Source: Prevotella sp. (GTDB lineage: Bacteria; Bacteroidota; Bacteroidia; Bacteroidales; Bacteroidaceae). Taken from it: 36,231 nucleotides of DNA. Made by a program: the position numbers and the translations under genes. This document shows positions 30,065 through 36,231 of the stretch, in pieces (within the stretch, counting starts at the first letter, position 1; each line of letters starts with the position of its first letter). The notes beneath the pieces are model-generated. The model was not told the DNA's origin. It did no database searches and saw nothing but the letters and a program-made list of their open reading frames with translations. The DNA is taken from NCBI GenBank assembly GCA_017447515.1, contig JAFSNG010000019.1:1-36231 (forward strand), in the 5' to 3' direction.

Positions 30065-31101
30065 TAATGCAGTTCCGGTCCTGTCGGGATGCGTTGTCCC
30101 ATGGGATTGAGAGGCAGCACAGGCTCGTGCAGATGTGTCATCTGGCTGTATTCGTCGTCCCAGCCGGTGTCCTTCGGCTTGATGGTGATGACACCGCTCT
30201 CCACGTCGTGGATGTCATCTTCATACTGGCGCAAGGCCAAACCGATGACGGCCATGTACACCTCCTTGTCGATACCCTTCGTGTCGAAGCCTTCCTGCAG
30301 GATGACGCCTGTCTTGTGGCCAATCTCGATGGTCTTCTCCACCGTCTTCGTGATGGGCTTGATGGGCTGCTGGTTGATGACCTTCTTGGCCATTTCCTGA
30401 TGACGCATAAACATGCCGAACAGCGTGAAGAATACCCACAGCAACGCCAGACAGAAGAACACAATGCCCATCGCCATGATGGCCATGCCGAAGCCGTGCG
30501 GGTCTTCGCGCTTGAACTTGGCCACCTTCGACTCGCTCACCACCGTCTGGTTCTGGATGCCCAGCGTCACACGGTCGGCCGACTTCACCTCCCAGTCCTT
30601 CGCTGTACCGTTGTTCGCAATACGCGCGTATGACTGGTCTGCCTCCAACACAGGCACCGTCACCGAGTCTATCAACTGCGTCGCATTACCGTTGTACAGG
30701 GCAATCCACGTGGGTTCCGTCGGGTTGACCTTCACCGAGAGATGCAGCGCGCCTTTCGTAGGCTGGCTGCCCAGTTGCAGCACGATGAGCTGTCGTCCGC
30801 TGAGGTTCGTACGCTCGTCGCCATTGGGAATCTGGCTCATGCGTTTCATGCGCTCAGGCACGCTCATCTTCTTGTCGAGCACGGAGCGGTCGGTCGTCAC
30901 AAACATCCCGCGGATGTTGTACGTCGAGAACGAGATGTTGGCAATCTCCAGCCACGCGTTCCTCACTCCGTATTCATCAATCAGACTCGTCTCGTTCCGC
31001 GTCATCACCTCGTTCAGCTTGATGCTGGCATCCATCTGGGCCAACATCGGCAGCGAGGTCAGTGCAAGGAGCGAGCCTAACAAGAATTTTTTTATTTCCA
31101 T
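30064..31101 (-). CDS. OadG-like gamma subunit with N-terminal lamin-tail-like domain
   Basis: This 345-residue protein starts with a signal-like hydrophobic segment (MEIKKFLLGSLLALTSLPMLAQ). Residues ~25-165 resemble a lamin-tail (LTD) beta-sandwich (IKLNEVMTRNETSLIDEYG, WLEIANIS, RGMFVTTD), predicted to be periplasmic. A single membrane helix follows (~205-230, GFGMAIMAMGIVFFCLALLWV), then an OadG-type cytoplasmic tail. Classical OadG is about 80-100 residues, so the LTD extension makes this several times longer. OadG holds alpha and beta subunits together. ATG 31101 was chosen because the upstream extension to 31266 has no support and runs across the promoter. It heads the gamma-biotin-beta operon. 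Confidence 0.87.
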   Translation of the reverse strand: MEIKKFLLGSLLALTSLPMLAQMDASIKLNEVMTRNETSLIDEYGVRNAWLEIANISFSTYNIRGMFVTTDRSVLDKKMSVPERMKRMSQIPNGDERTNLSGRQLIVLQLGSQPTKGALHLSVKVNPTEPTWIALYNGNATQLIDSVTVPVLEADQSYARIANNGTAKDWEVKSADRVTLGIQNQTVVSESKVAKFKREDPHGFGMAIMAMGIVFFCLALLWVFFTLFGMFMRHQEMAKKVINQQPIKPITKTVEKTIEIGHKTGVILQEGFDTKGIDKEVYMAVIGLALRQYEDDIHDVESGVITIKPKDTGWDDEYSQMTHLHEPVLPLNPMGQRIPTGPELH

Positions 31102-31158
31102 TATATTAAAAATAGGTATTATTATATAGCTTTCTCTCTGATTTTTCGTAATCGCCTG

Positions 31159-31189
31159 CAAAATTACAAAAAATATCGCACACAACAAG
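31159..31189 (-). promoter_or_regulatory. Promoter of the gamma-biotin-beta operon
   Basis: TAATTTTG (31159-31166, minus strand) matches the -7 element; CTTG (31186-31189) is a -33 variant 19 bp upstream. The 5' UTR would be about 50-55 nt. Confidence 0.65.
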
Positions 31190-31289
31190 CGTTTTTGTGC
31201 AATTATTTTTCGAGTAACCCTAAAAAAGACACTAATAGGACAAGACAAGAGGCGCTTGTCGTTCAATTCAAGTTACGAATGTTTACATT

Positions 31290-32987
31290 CTATCCGCAGA
31301 AGAAGAGGACGACGATTTGGGCAGTGAAAATGCGCAGGAACATCGCCAGCGGGTAAACCGTCGAGTAGCCCAAGGCGGGAGCCTCTTTCGAGCAGATGCT
31401 GTTGGAGTAGGCGAGGGCAGGGGGGTCGGTGTAGGTACCGGCAATCATTCCCGCCAGGGTGAAGTAGTTGAACTTGTAGCGTATGCGGGCAATGGGTCCT
31501 ACGATGAGAATGGGGATGACGGTGATGAGGAAGCCCGTGAGGACGTAAAGCAGTCCGTCGCCGTCGACCACCGTTTCGAGGAACCCTGCACCAGCCTTGA
31601 TGCCCACGGAGGCGAGGAAGAGCACGAGACCAATCTCGCGCAGCATCATGTTTGCCGAGGTGGTGGTATAGGTAACGAGGTGTATCTTATAGCCGTAACG
31701 ACCAATGAGGATGGCGATGATGAGCGGACCACCGGCAAGACCGAGTTTGACGGGTACAGGCATACCGGGAATAGCCAGCGGGAAGGAACCGAAGATGAGT
31801 CCGAGGAAGATGCCCACGAAGATGGTGGCGATGTTGGGCGCGTTGAGCTTGTTGCTGGAGTTCCCCATACGGATAGCTACGCGGTTGACGGCTTCCTCGG
31901 GACCTACGACGCGAATCTTGTCACCCACCTGCAAGGGCAGACTGGCTGAGGCGAAGAGGTCGATGCCGTGACGGGTGACGCGCGTGACGTTGACCCCGTG
32001 AACGCTGGAGAAATGCATGGAGGCCAGTGTCTTGCCGTTGATTTTGGGGTTGGTGATGAGTACGCCCTTGGAAATCATGGGTTCTTCCTGTTGTTGCTGC
32101 TCGAGGTCAATGTCGACAACAGGACCGATGAAGGCAATGATGGCCTCATAGTCGGCTTCCGCACAAACGATGAGCATCTTGTCGCCCAGATGGAGCTGTG
32201 TGTTGCGGTTGGCAATGGTGATGTCGCCATTATGCTCGATGCGCGAACAGACGAAGTCGCGGTTCAGGAATTCATGAACCTGAAGGATGGTTCTGCCCTC
32301 CAAATACTGGTTGGTGACCTCTACATGCATCTTGTAGGGCTTTTTGTTGGTCTTTGTACCCTCCATTTGTTTCAGCTCTTCCTCCTCCTGCTCCAGTTTG
32401 ACACCGCAGATATACCTTATTAATATAATAGCACCGATGATGCCGAGCACACCGAGGGGATAGGCACAGGCGTAGGCCGAGGCAATCTGCGGGGCGTTGG
32501 AGCCGAAAACGGTGCCCAGCGCCTCGTTGGCAGCACCAAGACCGGGGGTGTTCGTCACAGCACCATATAGTGTACCGACCATCATGGGCAGGTTCATCTT
32601 GTTGCCGGTGTCGAAGAAAATGTAGTAGCAGGCGAACATGACGAGGATGTTGAGCAGGATGGCCGTTGCCGCTAGTCCGTTGAGCTTAATGCCCTGAGTG
32701 CCAAAGCTTTCGAAGAAACCTGGGCCGACCTGCAAACCAATCATGAACACGAAGAGGATGAGTCCGAAGTCCTGTGCGAAATTAAGGATGGGCGTCGGGG
32801 CGGTGAATCCGATGTGACCTGCAACGATGCCTGCAAAGAGCACAAAGGTGACGCCCAACGAGACGCCTGCAATCTTGATTTTGCCCAAATATACACCTAC
32901 GGCTATGACAACGGCGTAGAGCAACACTATGTGTGCCACGGAGTCCGTCGTGACGAATAATTCTCTTAACCAGTGAAACGATTCCAT
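31290..32987 (-). CDS. AspT/YidE-like transporter with two TrkA-C domains
   Basis: This 565-residue membrane protein has two hydrophobic halves, each with about five or six helices, separated by two TrkA-C (RCK-C) domains: one around [21 protein letters not shown] and one around [20 protein letters not shown]. This is the architecture of aspartate:alanine antiporters and the uncharacterised YidE/YbjL proteins. Helix motifs such as [19 protein letters not shown] and [19 protein letters not shown] repeat in both halves. The substrate is unknown; a dicarboxylate or amino acid is plausible beside succinate/propionate genes. ATG 32987 ([11 protein letters not shown]) is preferred because the longer frame to 33053 runs through the promoter. 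It is divergent from mutA. Confidence 0.9.
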   Translation of the reverse strand: MESFHWLRELFVTTDSVAHIVLLYAVVIAVGVYLGKIKIAGVSLGVTFVLFAGIVAGHIGFTAPTPILNFAQDFGLILFVFMIGLQVGPGFFESFGTQGIKLNGLAATAILLNILVMFACYYIFFDTGNKMNLPMMVGTLYGAVTNTPGLGAANEALGTVFGSNAPQIASAYACAYPLGVLGIIGAIILIRYICGVKLEQEEEELKQMEGTKTNKKPYKMHVEVTNQYLEGRTILQVHEFLNRDFVCSRIEHNGDITIANRNTQLHLGDKMLIVCAEADYEAIIAFIGPVVDIDLEQQQQEEPMISKGVLITNPKINGKTLASMHFSSVHGVNVTRVTRHGIDLFASASLPLQVGDKIRVVGPEEAVNRVAIRMGNSSNKLNAPNIATIFVGIFLGLIFGSFPLAIPGMPVPVKLGLAGGPLIIAILIGRYGYKIHLVTYTTTSANMMLREIGLVLFLASVGIKAGAGFLETVVDGDGLLYVLTGFLITVIPILIVGPIARIRYKFNYFTLAGMIAGTYTDPPALAYSNSICSKEAPALGYSTVYPLAMFLRIFTAQIVVLFFCG

Positions 32988-33010
32988 AAAGTACTTTTTG
33001 AAATTGACTG

Positions 33011-33044
33011 CAAAATTACGAATTATTTGCTCAAAACGTGCAAA
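33011..33044 (-). promoter_or_regulatory. Promoter of the AspT/YidE-like transporter gene
   Basis: TAATTTTG (33011-33018, minus strand) is the -7 element; TTTG (33041-33044) lies 22 bp upstream. ATG 32987 is 23 bp downstream. Confidence 0.7.
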
Positions 33045-33121
33045 ATAGTGCAACTATTTTTCATAAAAACAAAATATTTATTAAATTCTTCATTATTCTT
33101 CGTTATTTCAGAAATTATTGC

Positions 33122-33129
33122 TACCTTTG
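33122..33129 (+). promoter_or_regulatory. -7 box of the mutA-mutB operon
   Basis: TACCTTTG matches the -7 element exactly, 39 bp before ATG 33169. TTCG at 33099-33102, 19 bp upstream, is an imperfect -33 candidate. This region is shared with the divergent transporter promoter; no cobalamin riboswitch was recognised in the short leader. Confidence 0.75.
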
Positions 33130-33168
33130 CAGGAAATTCTAAAACAACTTATATAATAAACAGTATTT

Positions 33169-35025
33169 ATGGCAAACAAAGAAAAACTCTTCAGCGAGTT
33201 TCAGGCTCCGACCAAACAGGAATGGTTGGACAAGATTGAAGTGGACCTGAAAGGTGCCGACTTCCAGAAACGACTCGTATGGAGAACGAATGAGGGCTTC
33301 AACGTACAGCCCTTCTACCGTCGTGAGGATCTGAAAGACCTCAAAACTCCTGATGCACTGCCCGGCGAATTCCCTTTCGTTCGCGGCAACAAGAAAGACA
33401 CCAACGAATGGTATGTCCGCCAGAATGTCGTTGTTGGCGGTGATCCCGTGGCAGCCAACAAGAAGGCGCTGGACATCCTGATGAAGGGTGTGGACAGTAT
33501 CGGTTTCAAACTGGGACACGACGAGGTCAGCGCCGAGTACATCGAGGCATTGTTGAAGGACATTCGCCTCGACATTGTGGAGGTGAGCTACCGTGCCTGT
33601 CTGCGTCACGCTCTTGAGCTGGCCGACTTGCTCGTGGCCTATTTCGAGAAGATGGGCTATGACAAGGAGAAGATTGTGGGTGGTGTCGGTTTCGACCCCA
33701 TCGAGCGTATGCTGATGAAGGGCAAGGACTCGACGTTCCTGTTGCCCGACATGCCGAAGCTGGTGGAGAAACTGAAGGATTATCCCAACCTGCGCTGCGT
33801 GATGGTTCACAGCGACCTGCTGAACAACGCTGGTGCGTATATCGTTCAGGAAATGGGTTACGCCCTGGCTTGGGGTAACGAGTATCTGCAGCAGATGGTG
33901 GATGCCGGTGTGGATGTCGACCTGGCTGCGAAGAAAATCAAGTTCTACATGGGTATCTCGGAGAACTACTTCATGGAGATTGCCAAGTTCCGTGCCTGTC
34001 GCCTGTTGTGGGCGCAGATTGTGAAGCAGTACGAACCCAAGTGCGACTGCTCGTGCAAGATGATTATCAATGCTTCGACGTCGACGTACAATCAGACACT
34101 GTTTGACAGCTACGTCAACCTGCTGCGTTCGCAGACGGAGGCGATGAGTGCCGCACTCGGTGGTGTACACTCGATGGTTGTTACGCCGTTCAATGCACCT
34201 TACGAGAAGCCCAACGATTTCAGCGAGCGTATCGCCCGCAACCAGCAGTTGCTGATCAAGGAGGAGAGTCACTTCGACCGTATCGTTGATCCGTCGGCTG
34301 GTTCGTACTATATCGAACACCTCACAGACGCACTGGCTCAGGAGGCTTGGAAGTTGTTCCTGAAAGTGGAAGACGAGGGCGGTTTCTTAGAGGCTGTCAA
34401 GAAAGGTACCATTCAGGAGGACATCAACGCCACAAATGTCAAGCGTCATGGTGATGCTGCCAAGAGGAAAGAGTTCCTGCTGGGTACCAACCAGTTCCCG
34501 AACTTCACTGAGAAGAGCGAGGGCAAGGAGCCGTTGGCTTCTAATGACTGTGTCGCAACACACGCTGGCGATGCTGACGTGCCTGCCTTGAAGATTAGCC
34601 GTATGGCCTCTGACTTCGAAACCCTGCGTCTGACGACGGAGAAGGCCAAGAAGGTGCCTGTGGCATTCATGCTGACGATTGGTAATCTGGCTATGCGTCA
34701 GGCTCGTGCACAGTTCTCTTGCAACTTCCTGGCTTGTGCCGGTTACAAAGTGATGGACAACCTCGGCTTCAAAACCGTGGAGGAAGGTGTAGATGCTGCG
34801 CTGGAGGCTGGAGCTGATATCGTAGTGATTTGCTCTTCGGATGATGAATATGCTGAGTACGCTATCCCTGCCTTCAAGTATCTGAATGGTCGTGCGATGT
34901 TCGTCGTGGCTGGTGCTCCTGCTTGCATGGAAGACCTCAAGGCTGCCGGCATCGAGAACTACATCCACGTGAAGTGTAACGTGCTCGAGACTTTGAAAGA
35001 ATATAATCAGAAACTTGGTATTTAA
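33169..35025 (+). CDS. mutA: Methylmalonyl-CoA mutase small (beta) subunit
   Basis: This 618-residue protein is the non-catalytic partner of MutB in the B12-dependent enzyme that interconverts succinyl-CoA and (R)-methylmalonyl-CoA, the key step of propionate formation. It starts like known MutA proteins (LFSEFQAPTKQEWLDKIEVDLKG, split over residues 6-28), with the mutase barrel in the middle (EMGYALAWGNEYLQQMVDAG, MEIAKFRACRLLWAQI) and a flavodoxin-like B12-binding-type domain at the end (VPVAFMLTIGNLAMRQARA). The C-terminal domain lacks the DxHxxG cobalamin-ligand motif, as expected for the small subunit. It is followed after 19 bp by mutB. Confidence 0.95.
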   Translation: MANKEKLFSEFQAPTKQEWLDKIEVDLKGADFQKRLVWRTNEGFNVQPFYRREDLKDLKTPDALPGEFPFVRGNKKDTNEWYVRQNVVVGGDPVAANKKALDILMKGVDSIGFKLGHDEVSAEYIEALLKDIRLDIVEVSYRACLRHALELADLLVAYFEKMGYDKEKIVGGVGFDPIERMLMKGKDSTFLLPDMPKLVEKLKDYPNLRCVMVHSDLLNNAGAYIVQEMGYALAWGNEYLQQMVDAGVDVDLAAKKIKFYMGISENYFMEIAKFRACRLLWAQIVKQYEPKCDCSCKMIINASTSTYNQTLFDSYVNLLRSQTEAMSAALGGVHSMVVTPFNAPYEKPNDFSERIARNQQLLIKEESHFDRIVDPSAGSYYIEHLTDALAQEAWKLFLKVEDEGGFLEAVKKGTIQEDINATNVKRHGDAAKRKEFLLGTNQFPNFTEKSEGKEPLASNDCVATHAGDADVPALKISRMASDFETLRLTTEKAKKVPVAFMLTIGNLAMRQARAQFSCNFLACAGYKVMDNLGFKTVEEGVDAALEAGADIVVICSSDDEYAEYAIPAFKYLNGRAMFVVAGAPACMEDLKAAGIENYIHVKCNVLETLKEYNQKLGI

Positions 35026-35044
35026 AGGATAGGAGACTTGAATT

Positions 35045-36231
35045 ATGCGTAAACAATTTAAAGATATTGATATCTATGCAGGCATCAAGGCTCAAGATGG
35101 TGCCAAGTGGATTAAAGACAATGGAATCGTAGCCGACTGGAAGACCCCCGAACACATCGAGGTTCGTCCCGTTTATACGAAGGAAGACCTTGAGGGAATG
35201 GAGCACCTCGACTATACAGCCGGTATTCCTCCCTATCTCCGCGGTCCGTATTCTATGATGTATCCGTTCCGTCCGTGGACCATCCGTCAGTATGCCGGAT
35301 TCTCTACCGCTGAGGAGTCGAATGCATTCTATCGTCGTAACCTGGCTTCAGGTCAGAAGGGACTTTCTGTAGCCTTCGACCTGCCCACCCACCGTGGTTA
35401 CGACCCCGACAACCCCCGTGTGGTGGGCGATGTAGGTAAGGCAGGTGTGAGTATCTGTAACGAGGAGAACATGAAGGTGCTCTTCAGCGGTATCCCCTTG
35501 AATAAGATGTCTGTGTCGATGACCATGAACGGTGCCGTGCTGCCTATCCTGGCATTCTACATCGTGGCTGGTCTGGAGCAGGGTGCACAGTTGGAGGAGA
35601 TGGCAGGAACCATCCAGAACGATATCCTGAAGGAGTTCATGGTGCGTAACACCTATATCTATCCCCCTGCATTCTCGATGAAGATTATCGCTGATATCTT
35701 CGAGTACACCTCGCAGAAGATGCCGAAATTCAATAGCATTTCTATCTCAGGTTATCACATGCAGGAGGCTGGTGCTACCGCTGACATCGAGTTGGCTTAC
35801 ACTTTGGCCGATGGTATGGACTACCTGCGTACGGGTGTCAACGCCGGTATCGATGTGGATGCTTTCGCTCCCCGTCTGTCGTTCTTCTGGGCTATCGGCA
35901 TGAACCACTTCATGGAGATTGCCAAGATGCGTGCTGGCCGTCTGTTGTGGGCGAAGATTGTGAAGAGCTTCGGTGCCAAGAACCCGAAGTCGCTCGCATT
36001 GCGTACGCACTCACAGACCTCTGGTTGGTCGCTGACAGAGCAGGATCCCTTCAACAACGTAGGTCGTACCTGTATCGAGGCTATGGCAGCTGTCTTGGGT
36101 CACACCCAGTCGCTGCATACCAACGCCCTCGACGAGGCAATTGCTCTGCCTACCGACTTCTCGGCCCGTATCGCTCGTAACACCCAGATCTACATCCAGA
36201 ACGAGACGAAGGTGTGCAAGCAGATTGACCC
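35045..36231 (+). CDS. mutB: Methylmalonyl-CoA mutase large (alpha) subunit, 3' end outside window
   Basis: The frame starts at ATG 35045 ([17 protein letters not shown]), 19 bp after mutA with a purine-rich GGAG stretch before it, and stays open to the window end (395 codons). The catalytic-subunit hallmarks are visible: [20 protein letters not shown] with the substrate-binding Tyr and Arg, then [32 protein letters not shown] and [19 protein letters not shown], the last holding conserved His and Gln. The cobalamin-binding domain would lie beyond the window. With mutA it forms the heterodimeric B12 enzyme. Confidence 0.97.
   Translation, partial: MRKQFKDIDIYAGIKAQDGAKWIKDNGIVADWKTPEHIEVRPVYTKEDLEGMEHLDYTAGIPPYLRGPYSMMYPFRPWTIRQYAGFSTAEESNAFYRRNLASGQKGLSVAFDLPTHRGYDPDNPRVVGDVGKAGVSICNEENMKVLFSGIPLNKMSVSMTMNGAVLPILAFYIVAGLEQGAQLEEMAGTIQNDILKEFMVRNTYIYPPAFSMKIIADIFEYTSQKMPKFNSISISGYHMQEAGATADIELAYTLADGMDYLRTGVNAGIDVDAFAPRLSFFWAIGMNHFMEIAKMRAGRLLWAKIVKSFGAKNPKSLALRTHSQTSGWSLTEQDPFNNVGRTCIEAMAAVLGHTQSLHTNALDEAIALPTDFSARIARNTQIYIQNETKVCKQID

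Noticed and set aside
33019-33168. Possible cobalamin riboswitch before mutA
   Set aside because: The leader after the -7 box is only about 35 nt and AT-rich, too short for a cobalamin riboswitch; no B12-box was seen.
33139-34320. 393-codon minus-strand frame opposite mutA
   Set aside because: mutA is unambiguous on the plus strand; the antisense frame overlaps its promoter and has no motif.

Overview
The window looks like chromosomal DNA of a Bacteroidota member, most likely Prevotella or a close relative. The evidence is: Bacteroidetes-type promoters (-7 box TAnnTTTG, often with a -33 TTTG/TTG about 19-22 bp upstream) before many genes; a DUF4924 protein; secreted glycoside hydrolases and a PL1-type pectate lyase with a Prevotella-style C-terminal tail; and a succinate-to-propionate gene set (methylmalonyl-CoA mutase plus a Na+-pumping decarboxylase). 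No mobile element, tRNA or CRISPR array was seen.

Layout. (1) 1-141: the 3' part of a 5S rRNA and its terminator, the end of an rRNA operon. (2) 201-6286, minus strand: a tightly packed run lysE-like, DUF4924, rfbD, prfC, tsaC, CLC channel, with TAATG/ATGA junctions. (3) 6397-7377: ROK sugar kinase. (4) 7551-17185, carbohydrate block: a GH28-GH105 fusion and a PL1 pectate lyase (pectin) on the plus strand; MATE exporter, GH31 and GH5 on the minus strand. The GH5-GH31 pair suggests xyloglucan. No SusC/SusD pair is present. (5) 17186-17796: a long, highly structured non-coding region. (6) 17797-19100: a secreted protein and a lipoprotein of unknown function. (7) 19222-27537, minus strand: a signalling block of SpoIIE phosphatase/HATPase fusion, TerB-like ABCG-type ABC transporter, lipoprotein, STAS protein, RelA/SpoT-type alarmone synthetase and a LuxR-type regulator. 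(8) 27645-28337: a secreted protein with a very basic tail. (9) 28373-31101: beta, biotin-carrier and gamma subunits of a Na+-pumping decarboxylase. (10) 31290-32987: AspT/YidE-like transporter, divergent from (11) mutA and mutB; mutB runs off the end of the window.

Two things stand out. First, heptanucleotide satellite repeats (7-bp unit, several sequence classes) fill the spacers between co-directional genes, supply stop codons and C-terminal codons, and interrupt two coding regions (the GH28-GH105 enzyme and the MATE exporter). Because 7 is not a multiple of 3, changes in copy number inside genes would shift the frame. Second, the block at 19222-27537 combines all parts of a partner-switching phospho-signalling pathway except a recognisable sigma factor with an alarmone synthetase, a DNA-binding regulator and an ABC transporter, which makes it a candidate undescribed stress-signalling system.

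All family assignments come from reading motifs by eye; no database search was run.
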